Below are positions 28,917-39,300 of a stretch of DNA of 64,000 nucleotides, one piece after another. The first letter of the stretch is position 1, and every line of letters starts with the position of its first letter. The position numbers and the translations under genes were made by a program. The notes under the pieces were generated by a model. The model was not told the origin of the DNA and did not search any database. It saw only the letters and a program-made list of their open reading frames with translations. Source of the DNA: Roseovarius sp. M141 (GTDB lineage: Bacteria; Pseudomonadota; Alphaproteobacteria; Rhodobacterales; Rhodobacteraceae); the NCBI RefSeq assembly GCF_024355225.1, contig NZ_VCNH01000008.1:2480001-2544000 (forward strand), written 5' to 3'.

Positions 28917-29963
28917 ATGACACATCTGACCCTCCGCACCCCCGACGACTGGCACCTGCATCTGCGCGACGGCGCCATGTTGCGCGCGGTGCTGCCCCAT
29001 AGCGCGGCACATTTCGCGCGCGCGATCATCATGCCCAACCTCGTGCCGCCCGTCGTCACCGGCGCCGATGCCGCCGCCTACCGCGCGCGCATCATGGCCG
29101 CCCTGCCCGAGGGCGCGGATTTCATACCGCTGATGACCCTCTATCTGACCGAAGACACGGACCCCGACGACGTCGCCGCCGCGCATGCGTCCGGTCTGAT
29201 CCACGCGGTCAAACTGTACCCGGCCGGCGCCACCACCAACTCTGCCAGCGGCGTGGCAAATTTCGACCGCGTGCAAGGCGTGCTGGAGCGGATGGCACAG
29301 ATCGGCCTCCCCCTTTGTGTGCATGGCGAAGTGACCGATCCGACCGTAGACATCTTCGACCGCGAGGCAGTGTTCATCGACCGCATCCTCGATCCGCTGC
29401 GCCGCCGCGTGCCGGTCCTCAAGGTGGTTATGGAGCATATCACGACGTCCCAGGGCGTGGATTACGTCAAGACGCATGACACCGGCCTTGGCGCCACGAT
29501 CACAACGCATCACCTGGTCATAAACCGCAACCACATTCTGGCCGGTGGCATCCGCCCGCATTATTATTGCCTGCCCGTGGCCAAGCGCGAAGAGCATCGC
29601 CTGGCCCTGCGCGCCGCCGCCACCTCAGGCGATGCGCGCTTCTTCCTCGGCACGGACAGCGCGCCGCATACCGACCCGGCCAAACTACAGCCCTGTGGCT
29701 GCGCCGGCTGCTTTACCGCACCCAATACGATGCCGATCCTCGCGCATGTATTCGAGCAGGACGGCGCGCTGGCCAATCTGGAATCCTTTGCCTCCCTGAA
29801 CGGCCCGGCCTTCTACGGCTTGCCGCCAAATTCCAGCACCATCACGCTGACCAAAGGCGCCCCGGACCAGCCCACACATATCGACACCGACGATGGCCCT
29901 GTCACCATCTTCGATCCGGGTTTCACCCCCGACTGGCACGTTACCGCCCGTTCTTCTTGCTAA
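28917..29963 (+). CDS. pyrC: Dihydroorotase, class II
   Basis: 348 residues, the third step of de novo pyrimidine synthesis (carbamoyl-aspartate to dihydroorotate). Metal ligands and the carbamylated Lys are visible: HLHLRDG (near residue 13-19), [13 protein letters not shown] (Lys near 99), CVHGEV, TTHHL and LGTDSAPH with the catalytic Asp. Length equals the Escherichia coli class II enzyme. The last residues (RSSC) and the stop are encoded by a hairpin repeat that overlaps the gene end. It is followed by pyrE 54 bases later. Confidence 0.96.
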   Translation: MTHLTLRTPDDWHLHLRDGAMLRAVLPHSAAHFARAIIMPNLVPPVVTGADAAAYRARIMAALPEGADFIPLMTLYLTEDTDPDDVAAAHASGLIHAVKLYPAGATTNSASGVANFDRVQGVLERMAQIGLPLCVHGEVTDPTVDIFDREAVFIDRILDPLRRRVPVLKVVMEHITTSQGVDYVKTHDTGLGATITTHHLVINRNHILAGGIRPHYYCLPVAKREEHRLALRAAATSGDARFFLGTDSAPHTDPAKLQPCGCAGCFTAPNTMPILAHVFEQDGALANLESFASLNGPAFYGLPPNSSTITLTKGAPDQPTHIDTDDGPVTIFDPGFTPDWHVTARSSC

Positions 29964-29984
29964 AAATATCCTCGCCGAAGGCGA
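29950..29984 (-). repeat. Hairpin repeat copy 3 (pyrC-pyrE gap)
   Basis: On the minus strand the hairpin TCGCC-TTC-GGCGA (29972-29984) is followed by GGATATTTTTAGCAAGAAGAAC broken as GATATTT, three variable bases, GCAAGAAGAAC (29950-29970). It overlaps the final codons of pyrC and is the same family as the copies at 19144, 27644 and 43154. Confidence 0.6.
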
Positions 29985-30017
29985 AATAAGTCCCAACCCG
30001 TCACAAGGACCGCCCGC

Positions 30018-30692
30018 ATGATTCCCAGCACCTACCCCCCCGCCGAAGAAATCGCCCGTCTGACCGCGCGCATGCTGCTGGAAATCGGCGCTGTCCATTT
30101 CAACGCGACAACACCCTATATCTACTCCTCCGGCCTGCCCGGCCCGACCTATATCGACTGCCGCAAGCTGATCTCGTACCCGCGCATCCGCAGTACGTTG
30201 ATGGATTTTCTGGCGGTCACGGTCATGCGCAATGCGGGGCTGGAGGCCTTCGACAATATCGCCGGCGGCGAAACGGCCGGCATTCCGTTTGCTGCCCTGA
30301 TGGCCGAGCGGATGGCCCTGCCAATGACCTATGTGCGCAAAAAGCCCAAGGGGCATGGCCGCGGCGCGCGCATCGAAGGCACCATGACCGAGGGGCAGCG
30401 CGTGCTGCTGGTCGAGGATCTGACCACCGATGGCGGCTCGAAAATCGGCTTTGTCGATGCCATTCGTGAAACGGGGGCGACCTGCGCGCATACTGCCGTC
30501 ATCTTCTACTACGGCATTTTCCCGGACACCGTGCAGACGCTTGAGAATCACGGCGTCGCGCTGCATCACCTGTGCACATGGTGGGACGTTCTGGCCGAGG
30601 CGCGCGCCCAAGGCACCTTCGATGACGCCACGCTGCGCGAAGTCGAGGCGTTTCTCAAGGCCCCTCGTGCATGGCAGGACGCCCGCGCCTGA
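30018..30692 (+). CDS. pyrE: Orotate phosphoribosyltransferase
   Basis: 224 residues from ATG 30018, with CAAGGACCG upstream. It couples orotate to PRPP giving OMP. The PRPP-binding motif [14 protein letters not shown] (near 135-148) is intact, as are the [17 protein letters not shown] substrate region and [11 protein letters not shown] loop with the catalytic Lys. Co-oriented with pyrC, the preceding pathway step. A GGCAGC/GCTGCC stem (30695-30713) follows the stop. Confidence 0.96.
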   Translation: MIPSTYPPAEEIARLTARMLLEIGAVHFNATTPYIYSSGLPGPTYIDCRKLISYPRIRSTLMDFLAVTVMRNAGLEAFDNIAGGETAGIPFAALMAERMALPMTYVRKKPKGHGRGARIEGTMTEGQRVLLVEDLTTDGGSKIGFVDAIRETGATCAHTAVIFYYGIFPDTVQTLENHGVALHHLCTWWDVLAEARAQGTFDDATLREVEAFLKAPRAWQDARA

Positions 30693-30927
30693 GCGGCAGC
30701 ACATAAGGCTGCCACTTCCCGGCAACAGACTTGGGCCGCTTGCGGAATTCAGCCAATAGCAAGCGCGGCAATCTACCGCACGACCACCAGATGTTGACGC
30801 GGCGCCCCTTAGCGGCGCAAGATGACGTGCAAGCGGGCCGTGCTTGAAACCACCCACAGGTTTATACAATTTGCACCCGCAGGGGGCATCCGTCTATGAC
30901 GGCAACGCAGGGCAGCCGGAGAGCGAC

Positions 30928-32436
30928 ATGAACGAGATCATCAAATTCAACGCAAGCGGCAGCGCTGCCGGGACCGAAATTCAGGCCGCCGACACCATGC
31001 CCCACTCGATCGAGGCCGAGCAGCAGCTCCTTGGCGCGATCCTGACCAACAACGACGTCTTTGACCGCATCGCCAGCATCATCGGGCCGCAGCATTTCTA
31101 CGACCCCGTCCACGCCCGCATCTTCGAGACGGCAGCCGCGCGCATCGCCAAGAACAACCTGGCATCCCCCGTCACGCTCAAGGCGTTTTTGGAAGAGGAC
31201 GAGGGCCTCAAGGAGCTGGGCGGCCCCGCCTATCTGGTCAATCTGGCCGGCGCGGCAATCAGCACCTATGCGGTGCGCGACTACGCGCAGATGATCTATG
31301 ATCTGGCGATCCGCCGCCAATTGATCGCGCTGGGCCACGACATCGCCGGCAAGGCCGCGCATATGAATGTGGACAGCGAGCCGAAGGACCAGATCGTCGA
31401 GGCCGAACAGCAGCTCTACAAGCTCAGCGAGCAAGGCCAGACCGACAGCGGATTTCAAAGCTTTCTCAGGGCAGTAACGGACGCTGTTAATGTGGCCAAC
31501 GCGGCCTATCAGCGCGAGGGCGGCATGGCCGGCATCTCAACCGGCCTGATCGACATGGACAAGAAACTGGGCGGGCTGCACAAATCCGACCTTCTGATCC
31601 TCGCCGGGCGCCCGTCGATGGGCAAGACGTCGCTGGCCACTAACCTGGCGTTCAACATCGCCAAGGCCTACAAGCGCGGCACGCTGCCCGACGGCACCGA
31701 AGGGTCCATCGAAGGCGGCGTCGTCGGCTTCTACTCCTTGGAGATGAGCGCCGAACAGCTGGCCGCGCGCGTCCTGTCCGAAGCCTCCGAAGTGCCCAGC
31801 GAACAGATTCGCCGCGGCGACATGACCGAGGGCGAATTCCGCCGCTTTGTCGACGCCGCCAAACAGCTGGAATCCTGCCCGCTATATATCGACGACACGC
31901 CCGCCCTGCCGATCAGCCAGCTGGCGGCACGCGCCCGGCGTCTGAAACGGACGCATGGCCTCGATGTTCTGATCATCGACTACCTTCAGCTGGTGCGCGG
32001 CACCGGACGCTCTGAAAACCGCGTGAACGAGATTTCCGAGATCACCATGGGCCTCAAGGCCATCGCCAAGGAGCTGGACATCCCCGTCATCGCCCTGTCG
32101 CAGCTTAGCCGTCAGGTGGAAAACCGCGAGGACAAGCGCCCGCAACTCAGCGATCTGCGCGAATCGGGCTCGATCGAGCAGGACGCGGACGTGGTCATGT
32201 TCGTGTTCCGCGAGGAATATTATGTCGAGCGCGAGAAACCGTCGGATGACAGGCTGGACGAAATGGCCGCCTGGCAGGAACGGATGGAGCGTCTGCACGG
32301 CAAGGCCGAGGTCATCATCGGCAAACAGCGCCACGGGCCCATCGGGTCGATCGACCTCAGCTTCGAGGGGCGCTTTACCCGCTTTGGCAACCTTGTGCAG
32401 CCTTGGCAGAATGGCGGCAACGAGCAGGAGTTCTGA
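30928..32436 (+). CDS. dnaB: Replicative DNA helicase DnaB
   Basis: 502 residues from ATG 30928, preceded by GGAGAGCGAC. The N-terminal DnaB domain ([20 protein letters not shown]) is followed by the RecA-like core with Walker [12 protein letters not shown] (near residue 231-241), Walker [15 protein letters not shown], and the [15 protein letters not shown] arginine-finger region. Unwinds DNA at the fork as a hexamer. No intein is present. It begins 236 bases after pyrE and probably has its own promoter. Confidence 0.97.
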   Translation: MNEIIKFNASGSAAGTEIQAADTMPHSIEAEQQLLGAILTNNDVFDRIASIIGPQHFYDPVHARIFETAAARIAKNNLASPVTLKAFLEEDEGLKELGGPAYLVNLAGAAISTYAVRDYAQMIYDLAIRRQLIALGHDIAGKAAHMNVDSEPKDQIVEAEQQLYKLSEQGQTDSGFQSFLRAVTDAVNVANAAYQREGGMAGISTGLIDMDKKLGGLHKSDLLILAGRPSMGKTSLATNLAFNIAKAYKRGTLPDGTEGSIEGGVVGFYSLEMSAEQLAARVLSEASEVPSEQIRRGDMTEGEFRRFVDAAKQLESCPLYIDDTPALPISQLAARARRLKRTHGLDVLIIDYLQLVRGTGRSENRVNEISEITMGLKAIAKELDIPVIALSQLSRQVENREDKRPQLSDLRESGSIEQDADVVMFVFREEYYVEREKPSDDRLDEMAAWQERMERLHGKAEVIIGKQRHGPIGSIDLSFEGRFTRFGNLVQPWQNGGNEQEF

Positions 32437-32455
32437 TGGCGCCCTTTTCACACAC

Positions 32456-32479
32456 CCCCGGCGGCGCTGCCTGCCGGGG
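32456..32479 (+). terminator. dnaB hairpin
   Basis: CCCCGGC (32456-32462) pairs with GCCGGGG (32473-32479) 19 bases after the dnaB stop, with CGCTTTGGG behind it. A plausible terminator; a TTGACG at about 32490 could then be the -35 of an alr promoter. Confidence 0.5.
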
Positions 32480-32524
32480 CGCTTTGGGCTTGACGCGGCG
32501 CGCACCCGTGTCAAAACCCCGGTC

Positions 32525-33559
32525 ATGAGTACAGCCACCCTTACCGTAGATCTCGGCGCGTTGACCGCCAACTGGAGCGCGCTTGCCGCAATGGGCCGCG
32601 CCGAAGCCGCCGCCGTGGTCAAGGCCGACGCCTACGGCCTGGGCGCCGCGCGGGTGGGCCGGGCCTTGGCCAAGGCTGGCGCGCGCACGTTTTTCGTCGC
32701 CGTCACCGAGGAAGGCGCGGCATTGCGTCAGGCGCTTGGCCCCGGTCCGGTGATCTACATCCTGTCGGGCCACATGGCAGGTGATGCCGACATGCTGGGC
32801 GACATGGACCTGACGCCGATCCTGAATTCGCTGGACCAGCTGATCCGTCATCTGGAAGCCCTGCCGGGCCATCCCTTTGGCCTGCAACTGGACACCGGCA
32901 TGCACCGGCTGGGTATGGAGCCCAGCGAATGGACCGCCGTGCGCGACATCGCGCTGGCCCAAAGCCCGCAGTTGATCATCAGCCACTTGGCCTGCGCCGA
33001 CGATTTGGGCGCGGCGATGAACACGGACCAATTGGCGACGTTCCGCCAGATGACTGCCGGCCTCGACTGCCCGCTGAGTCTGGCCAATACCGGCGGCATC
33101 CTGCTGGACCGGGCCTATCATTTCGATGTGACGCGCCCCGGTATCGGCATGTATGGCGGTATGCCGTTCGAAAAGGCCCGCCCTGTCGTATCGCTGGATA
33201 TCCCGGTGATACAGTGCCGCGACGTCGCGCCGGGCGATGCCGTGGGCTATGGTCGCGCGTGGACTGCGCGCCGTCCCAGCCGCATTGCAACGCTGAGTGC
33301 CGGCTACGCCGATGGCATCCTGCGCTGCCTGGGTGATCGCGCCGCTGTCTGGGCCGACGATGTGCGCTGCCCCGTCGTGGGGCGGATTTCGATGGACCTG
33401 ATCGGCATCGACGTGACGGACACCTCCAGAGACCCCAAATCTGTCGCGCTACTGGGCCCATTGCAAGGTATCGATACGTTGGCGGATGCTGCGGGTACCA
33501 TCGGATACGAGATACTCACTTCGATGAGCGCGCGCTACACCCGGCGGTATCTCGGCTGA
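32525..33559 (+). CDS. alr: Alanine racemase
   Basis: 344 residues from ATG 32525. PLP enzyme making D-alanine for peptidoglycan. The PLP lysine is in [12 protein letters not shown] (near residue 33-44), the catalytic Tyr in SAGYADGI (near 260), and RPGIGMYGG lines the active site. One base of its TGA is shared with the ATG of the next gene (TGATG), so the downstream transporter is probably co-translated. Confidence 0.95.
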   Translation: MSTATLTVDLGALTANWSALAAMGRAEAAAVVKADAYGLGAARVGRALAKAGARTFFVAVTEEGAALRQALGPGPVIYILSGHMAGDADMLGDMDLTPILNSLDQLIRHLEALPGHPFGLQLDTGMHRLGMEPSEWTAVRDIALAQSPQLIISHLACADDLGAAMNTDQLATFRQMTAGLDCPLSLANTGGILLDRAYHFDVTRPGIGMYGGMPFEKARPVVSLDIPVIQCRDVAPGDAVGYGRAWTARRPSRIATLSAGYADGILRCLGDRAAVWADDVRCPVVGRISMDLIGIDVTDTSRDPKSVALLGPLQGIDTLADAAGTIGYEILTSMSARYTRRYLG

Positions 33560-34344
33560 TGACCGTGATCCTTGGCTTTTTGGCCGCTATCGGACGTCAT
33601 GTTCTTGCGGCGCTGGCGGGCATTGGTCGGGTTACGCTGTATACCGGGCAGACGGTGTCGCACCTGATCCGCCCGCCGTTTTACATGCGTGAATTCGCCC
33701 ATGCGCTGATCCAGATCGGGTGGCTGTCGCTGCCCGTCGTCGGGCTGACCGCGCTGTTCACGGGCGGCGCGCTGGCGCTGCAAATCTACGCCGGCGGCGC
33801 GCGGTTCAACGCCGAAACGGTCGTGCCCTCCATCGTCGCCATCGGGCTGACGCGGGAACTTGGCCCGGTTCTGGGCGGCCTTATGGTGGCGGCGCGTGTC
33901 GCCTCGTCCATTGCCGCCGAGATCGGCACGATGAAGGTGACCGAGCAGATCGACGCGCTGACCACCCTGTCTACCAATCCGATGAAATACCTTACCTTGC
34001 CCCGCGTTCTGGCCGCGACGCTGGCCGTGCCGCTGCTGGTGGGCGTGGGCGACGTGATCGGCGTCATGGGCGGGTTTCTGGTGGGCGTCGGACGGCTGGA
34101 TTTCAACGCCGCGACCTACATGCATAACACGCTGAATTTTCTCGAGGGCTGGGACGTGCTGAGCGGGATGATCAAGGGCGCGGTCTTTGGCTTTATCGTC
34201 GCATTGATGGGCTGCTATTACGGCATGAATTCGGGGCGGGGCGCGCAGGGCGTGGGGCGCGCGACCAAGGCGGCGGTCGTAACCGCCTCGGTGCTGATCC
34301 TGGCCAGCAACTATGTCCTGACAGAGGTGTTTTTCTCAGCATGA
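33559..34344 (+). CDS. mlaE: MlaE-family lipid ABC permease
   Basis: 261 residues with five or six membrane helices and the MlaE/TrbD signature region (SIVAIGLTRELGPVLGGLMVAARVASSIAAEIGTMKVTEQIDAL). Such permeases move phospholipids between membranes to maintain outer membrane asymmetry. It is coupled to alr (TGATG) and to the ATPase gene (ATGA). No MCE-domain (MlaD) gene lies nearby in this window, so the periplasmic partner must be elsewhere. Confidence 0.9.
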   Translation: MTVILGFLAAIGRHVLAALAGIGRVTLYTGQTVSHLIRPPFYMREFAHALIQIGWLSLPVVGLTALFTGGALALQIYAGGARFNAETVVPSIVAIGLTRELGPVLGGLMVAARVASSIAAEIGTMKVTEQIDALTTLSTNPMKYLTLPRVLAATLAVPLLVGVGDVIGVMGGFLVGVGRLDFNAATYMHNTLNFLEGWDVLSGMIKGAVFGFIVALMGCYYGMNSGRGAQGVGRATKAAVVTASVLILASNYVLTEVFFSA

Positions 34345-35087
34345 TCACCCTGACGGACGTCCGTAAATCCTTTGGCAGCAACCACGTTCTGCGCGGGGTC
34401 GACCTGACGCTGGACAGCGGATCATCCATGGTGATCATCGGCGGGTCCGGCACGGGCAAGTCGATCCTGCTGAAATCCATCCTTGGCCTGGAAATGCCCG
34501 ATAGCGGCACAATCACGCTGGACGGGGCCGACGTTACCCGCGGTGATCGCGATGCGTTCCTTGCGCGCTTTGGCATGCTGTTTCAGGGCGGCGCGCTGTT
34601 TGATTCGCTGCCGGTCTGGCAGAACGTCGCCTTTCGCCTGCTGCGCGGTCCGGCCAAGCGCCCTGTCGCCGAGGCGCGCGAGATCGCGATCGAAAAACTG
34701 CGCCGCGTCGGCTTGACCCCCGATGCCGCCGACAAATTCCCGGCCGAGCTGTCGGGCGGGATGCAAAAGCGCGTCGGCCTTGCCCGCGCGATTGCCGCCG
34801 AGCCCGAGATCATATTCTTTGACGAGCCGACGACGGGCCTTGATCCGATCATGTCGGGCGTCATCAACGATCTGATCCGCGAGATCGTCGTTGAAATGGG
34901 CGTGACGGCCATGACCATCACCCATGACATGACATCCGTGCGCGCCATCGCCGACAAGGTCGCGATGCTGCATGACGGCGTGATCAAATGGACCGGGCCG
35001 GTCGCGGATATGGATGCGTCGGGCGATCCCTACCTTGATCAGTTCATCCATGGCCGCGCCGAGGGGCCCATCGAGGCGGTGCGTTAA
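34341..35087 (+). CDS. mlaF: MlaF-family lipid ABC ATPase
   Basis: 248 residues. Walker A GGSGTGKS (near residue 32-39), signature LSGGMQKRVGLARAIA, Walker B IIFFDEPTTGLDPI and switch region TITHDM are intact. The LSGGMQKR signature and FQGGALFDSLPVWQNV are typical of MlaF/MkL ATPases. It energises the permease encoded by the preceding, overlapping gene. Confidence 0.92.
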   Translation: MITLTDVRKSFGSNHVLRGVDLTLDSGSSMVIIGGSGTGKSILLKSILGLEMPDSGTITLDGADVTRGDRDAFLARFGMLFQGGALFDSLPVWQNVAFRLLRGPAKRPVAEAREIAIEKLRRVGLTPDAADKFPAELSGGMQKRVGLARAIAAEPEIIFFDEPTTGLDPIMSGVINDLIREIVVEMGVTAMTITHDMTSVRAIADKVAMLHDGVIKWTGPVADMDASGDPYLDQFIHGRAEGPIEAVR

Positions 35088-35131
35088 GCGCCCCGTTGAC
35101 GGCCCTGCCCGCTTGGGGCATCAGGCAGCCT

Positions 35132-36499
35132 ATGGCGAAAAACCAACCGACATTCACCTGCACGGCCTGCGGCGCGGTCCATAACAAATGGTCCGGGCGC
35201 TGCGATGCGTGCGGTGCGTGGAACACCATTCACGAGGATGAGGGCCTCAGCGCCGGGCCGTCAACGGCCACGCTGGGCGCGAAACGCGGCACCGGCATGA
35301 AGCTGACCGATCTGTCGGCCAAGGAGGCGCCGCCCCCGCGGACCTCGTCCGGCATGGATGAATTGGACCGCGTGCTGGGCGGCGGGCTGGTGCCGGCCTC
35401 GGCCATCCTTGTCGGCGGCGATCCGGGCATCGGCAAATCGACGCTGCTGTTGCAAGCGGCGGCCAGTTTCGACCGGCAAGGGCTGAAAACCATCTACGTC
35501 TCGGGCGAGGAGGCCAGCGCGCAGGTACGCATGCGGGCTGAACGGCTGGGCCTGTCAGGCGCCAATGTGAAACTGGCGTCCGAAACCAACCTGCGCGACA
35601 TCCTGACCACGATGGAGGCCGAAAAGCCCGATCTGGTGATCATCGATTCGATCCAGACCATGTGGCTGGACACCATCGGCAGCGCGCCGGGCAGCGTCAG
35701 CCAGGTGCGCGCCGCCGCGCATGATCTGACCAGCTTTGCCAAGCGGCGCGGCGTCAGCGTCGTGCTGGTCGGTCATGTCACCAAGGACGGCCAGATCGCC
35801 GGGCCGCGCGTGGTGGAACATATGGTCGACACCGTGCTTTATTTCGAGGGCGAGCGCGGGCACCAGTTCCGCATCCTGCGCGCCGTCAAGAACCGGTTCG
35901 GCCCCGCCGACGAGATCGGCGTATTCGAGATGACAGGCGCCGGGCTGGCGCAGGTCACGAACCCCTCGGCTCTGTTCCTGAGCGAACGGGGCAAACCCTC
36001 GCCCGGATCGGTGGTGTTCGCCGGGATCGAGGGCACGCGCCCCGTTCTGTGCGAGCTTCAGGCCCTGGTCGCCCCGTCACCCCATTCACAGCCGCGCCGC
36101 GCGGTCGTGGGCTGGGACGGTGCGCGGCTGGCGATGATCCTCGCGGTGCTCGAATCGCGCGTCGGCATCCCGTTTGCCGGGCTGGACGTCTATCTGAACG
36201 TCGCGGGCGGCATGAAGATCAGCGAGCCGGCGGCGGATCTGGCCGTCGCCGCCGCCCTACTCAGCGCGCGAGAAGACGCCGCCCTGCCCGCAGACACTGT
36301 CATTTTCGGCGAAATCAGCCTATCAGGCGCCTTGCGGCCCGTGGGCCAGACCGAAAACAGGTTGAAAGAAGCCCAAAAACTTGGTTTCAGCAGTGCAATC
36401 ATTCCCGAGGGCGGCAAGCCCGGCGGAAAAACCGGTCTGACGCTGACACGTGCGGCGGATCTGATCGGCTTTGTGGGCGACACATTTGGCGCTGGTTAG
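35132..36499 (+). CDS. radA: DNA repair protein RadA
   Basis: 455 residues from ATG 35132 (weak AGGCAG upstream; a TTG 12 codons earlier is in frame). An N-terminal C4 zinc finger (CTACG and CDACG), a RecA-like core with Walker A GGDPGIGKSTLL, the RadA-specific KNRFG motif (KNRFGPADEIGVFEM) and a C-terminal Lon-like domain are all present. It is a branch-migration helicase acting with RecA in recombination and repair. Confidence 0.96.
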   Translation: MAKNQPTFTCTACGAVHNKWSGRCDACGAWNTIHEDEGLSAGPSTATLGAKRGTGMKLTDLSAKEAPPPRTSSGMDELDRVLGGGLVPASAILVGGDPGIGKSTLLLQAAASFDRQGLKTIYVSGEEASAQVRMRAERLGLSGANVKLASETNLRDILTTMEAEKPDLVIIDSIQTMWLDTIGSAPGSVSQVRAAAHDLTSFAKRRGVSVVLVGHVTKDGQIAGPRVVEHMVDTVLYFEGERGHQFRILRAVKNRFGPADEIGVFEMTGAGLAQVTNPSALFLSERGKPSPGSVVFAGIEGTRPVLCELQALVAPSPHSQPRRAVVGWDGARLAMILAVLESRVGIPFAGLDVYLNVAGGMKISEPAADLAVAAALLSAREDAALPADTVIFGEISLSGALRPVGQTENRLKEAQKLGFSSAIIPEGGKPGGKTGLTLTRAADLIGFVGDTFGAG

Positions 36500-36519
36500 C
36501 GCATAAGGATCGAGGCGAC

Positions 36520-37137
36520 ATGGACGGCTTTACCATCATCGACGGCGTTGTAGCGCTGGTTATCGTTCTGTCGGCGCTGCTGGCCTATTCGCGCGGGTTC
36601 GTGCGCGAGGCGCTGGCAATCGCGGGCTGGATCGTGGCGGGAATCATCGCCTTCATCTTTGCCCCGCAGGTCGAACCGCTGGTCAAGGAGATCCCGGTCA
36701 TCGGCGAATTCATCGCCGACAGCTGCGAACTGAGCATGATCACCGCATTCGCCGTCGTGTTCGCCATCGCGCTGATCGTGGCGTCGCTGATCGTGCCGCT
36801 GTTCTCGTCTCTGGTGCAGCGCTCGGCGCTGGGCGGAATCGATCAGGGGCTGGGTTTTGTCTTTGGCGTGGCGCGGGGCATATTGCTGGTTGCCATCGCT
36901 TATTTCGTCTACGAAACGATTATGACATCGCAGCAGATCCAGATGGTCGATGACAGCCGCTCGGCCCGCGTGTTCCAGCGCATGACCGGCAAGATCGAGG
37001 ACGGAAACCCCGAGCAGGCACTGGGCTGGATCACCGCGCAATACGAGGCATTGGTCGGCAAATGCAGCGAGACGGCAGCCCCCGCTGCAATTGATCCCGC
37101 CGCCACCGATGACGCGACCATCGCCCCCGCCGAGTAA
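36520..37137 (+). CDS. cvpA: CvpA family membrane protein
   Basis: 205 residues from ATG 36520 with GAGGCGAC upstream. Four hydrophobic segments (about 5-25, 28-50, 65-90 and 108-128) and the CvpA motif YSRGFVREALAIAGWI (near 24-39) identify the family. CvpA proteins affect envelope stress resistance and, in enterobacteria, colicin V production; they are often next to purF, as here (one gene away). The C-terminal 40 residues are Ala/Asp-rich and variable. Confidence 0.9.
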   Translation: MDGFTIIDGVVALVIVLSALLAYSRGFVREALAIAGWIVAGIIAFIFAPQVEPLVKEIPVIGEFIADSCELSMITAFAVVFAIALIVASLIVPLFSSLVQRSALGGIDQGLGFVFGVARGILLVAIAYFVYETIMTSQQIQMVDDSRSARVFQRMTGKIEDGNPEQALGWITAQYEALVGKCSETAAPAAIDPAATDDATIAPAE

Positions 37138-37142
37138 CCGCA

Positions 37143-37589
37143 ATGACAAACCAGATCCTTGGCGCGTCGATCCTGATGGCGATCGCGGGCGGCATGGTTG
37201 CCACGCAGGCGCCGATCAACGCGGCGCTTGGGCGCGGAATCGGCAGCCCCATCGGGGCGGCGACGCTGTCTTTTGGCGTCGGTTTCGTGATTCTGCTGGT
37301 GGTCTCGGTGCTGATCGGGGACGGGCCTAATCTGCTGCGCTTTGCCCGCGTGCCGATGTGGATGCTGGTCGGCGGCGCGCTGGGGGCGGTCTATGTCTTT
37401 GCCGCGCTGTGGAGCGTGCCGAAACTGGGCGTGCTGACCACCACGACGCTGATGATCTTTGGCCAGATGGGCGCGGCGTTGCTATTGGACCATATCGGTG
37501 CGTTCGGCGTGGCGCAGCACAGCGTCAGCCCCCTGCGCCTGTTGTCTGCCGCACTGGTGGCGGGCGGCGTGATCCTGTCGCGCTGGTAG
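37143..37589 (+). CDS. DUF606 (YdcZ-type) small DMT transporter
   Basis: 148 residues with five hydrophobic segments: a Gly-rich N-terminal helix (ASILMAIAGGMVATQAPINAALG) and the QMGAALLLDHIG motif place it in the DMT-superfamily DUF606 group. Full-length members have five helices, so this is not truncated. Substrate unknown. It follows cvpA by five bases and probably shares its transcript. Confidence 0.82.
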   Translation: MTNQILGASILMAIAGGMVATQAPINAALGRGIGSPIGAATLSFGVGFVILLVVSVLIGDGPNLLRFARVPMWMLVGGALGAVYVFAALWSVPKLGVLTTTTLMIFGQMGAALLLDHIGAFGVAQHSVSPLRLLSAALVAGGVILSRW

Positions 37590-37706
37590 CGTGGCATCCG
37601 CAGGCCACCCGCCGCCTCACGCAGTAGTGCACGATCATGCCGTGACATATGCGACCGCAGTGCCTATGTGTGACGAATATGTAAAACCCGGATTCGGAGT
37701 TGCCCC

Positions 37707-39200
37707 TTGGCCAAACTCATGCCTCCCGCCCATCCCTTTGATACCACCTATCTGCGCGACGCCGCCGATGGCGACAAGCTGAAGGAGGAGTGCGGCGTTT
37801 ACGGCGTGACCGGCATCCCCGAGGCCGCCAATTTTTGCGCCCTCGGCCTGCACGCCTTGCAACATCGCGGCCAAGAGGCCGGCGGCATCGTCAGCCATGA
37901 CGCCACCGAGGGGTTCAACAGTCAGCGCCGGTTCGGCTATGTGCGCGACAACTTCACCAAGCAAAGCCTGATGGAAACGCTGCCGGGCGAATTGGCCATC
38001 GGGCATGTGCGCTACTCCACCTCGGGCGGCAAGATGCCGGTGCTGCGCGACGTGCAGCCTTTCTTTGGCGAATTCGCGATGGGCGGCGCGGCGATCGCGC
38101 ATAACGGCAACATCACCAACGCCGTCGCCCTGCGCAAGGAACTGATTGAGCGCGGCAGCATCTTTCAGTCCAATTCCGATACCGAATGTATCATTCATCT
38201 GATGGCCCGCTCGCTGCAACGCAATATTGTCGGCCGGATGGAAGACGCGCTGCGCCGCGTCGAGGGCGCGTTTTCCATCGTCGCCATGACCCGCACAAAG
38301 CTGATCGGCGTGCGTGATCCGCTGGGTGTGCGCCCGCTGGTTCTGGGAAGCCTCGGTGATGGCTGGATTCTTAGCTCTGAAACCTGCGCGCTGGACATTA
38401 TCGGCGCCAAGTACGAACGCGAGATCGCGCCGGGCGAAATGGTCGTCATTACCGCCAAGGGCGGCGTCGAGAGCCATTTCCCCTTCCGCAAGCAAAAGTC
38501 GCGCTTCTGTATCTTTGAACACGTCTATTTCAGCCGCCCCGACAGCATCATCGGCAGCCGCAGCGTCTATGAGACGCGCCGGCAGATCGGGGTGGAACTG
38601 GCCAAGGAAAGCCCGGTCGACGCCGATCTGGTCTGCCCGGTGCCGGATTCGGGCGTGCCTGCGGCCATCGGATACAGTCAGGAATCGGGCATTCCCTACG
38701 CCATGGGTATCATCCGCAACCAATATGTCGGACGCACATTCATCGAGCCGACGGACCAGATCCGCAACATGGGCGTGCGCCTGAAATTGAACGTCAACCG
38801 CGCCCTGATTCAGGGCAAGCGGGTGATTCTGGTCGACGACAGCGTCGTGCGCGGCACCACCAGCCGCAAGATCCGGGAAATGATCCTGGACGCCGGCGCC
38901 GCCGAGGTGCATTTTCGCATCGCGTCGCCCCCCACGGCGTGGCCCTGCTTTTACGGGGTCGACACGCCCCAGCGCGAAAAACTGCTGGCCGCAACCATGA
39001 GCGAGGATGAGATGCGCCAGCATCTGGCCGTCGACAGCCTCAAGTTTATCTCGCTGAACGGTCTTTATCGCGCCGTGGGCGAGGCAACGGGCCGCGACGA
39101 CAGCAGCCCGCAATATTGCGATGCGTGTTTTTCGGGCGAATATCCAGTGCGTCCCTCGGACCAGATCGAGCAGGGGTTCGAGTTGAAGGCAGCAGAGTGA
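37707..39200 (+). CDS. purF: Amidophosphoribosyltransferase
   Basis: 497 residues. Committed step of purine synthesis (PRPP plus glutamine). A TTG start at 37707 is preferred because CGGAG lies eight bases before it; the next ATG (37719) is 20 bases from that site. The N-terminal Ntn nucleophile is Cys29 (EECGVYG), so a 28-residue propeptide must be cleaved, as in the Bacillus-type enzyme. The PRPP motif VILVDDSVVRGTT is intact and Cys residues in RFCIFEHVYF, PCFYG and YCDAC fit the [4Fe-4S] class. Confidence 0.95.
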   Translation: MAKLMPPAHPFDTTYLRDAADGDKLKEECGVYGVTGIPEAANFCALGLHALQHRGQEAGGIVSHDATEGFNSQRRFGYVRDNFTKQSLMETLPGELAIGHVRYSTSGGKMPVLRDVQPFFGEFAMGGAAIAHNGNITNAVALRKELIERGSIFQSNSDTECIIHLMARSLQRNIVGRMEDALRRVEGAFSIVAMTRTKLIGVRDPLGVRPLVLGSLGDGWILSSETCALDIIGAKYEREIAPGEMVVITAKGGVESHFPFRKQKSRFCIFEHVYFSRPDSIIGSRSVYETRRQIGVELAKESPVDADLVCPVPDSGVPAAIGYSQESGIPYAMGIIRNQYVGRTFIEPTDQIRNMGVRLKLNVNRALIQGKRVILVDDSVVRGTTSRKIREMILDAGAAEVHFRIASPPTAWPCFYGVDTPQREKLLAATMSEDEMRQHLAVDSLKFISLNGLYRAVGEATGRDDSSPQYCDACFSGEYPVRPSDQIEQGFELKAAE

Positions 39201-39300
39201 CGCCTGCCTCCCGCCAACGTCGCCTGCGGCGAATCGCAAAAGAACCGGCCGCCGGGTCTGTGGTGGGCAGGGACGGCTCCGCCCGGACTGACAGCGCACG

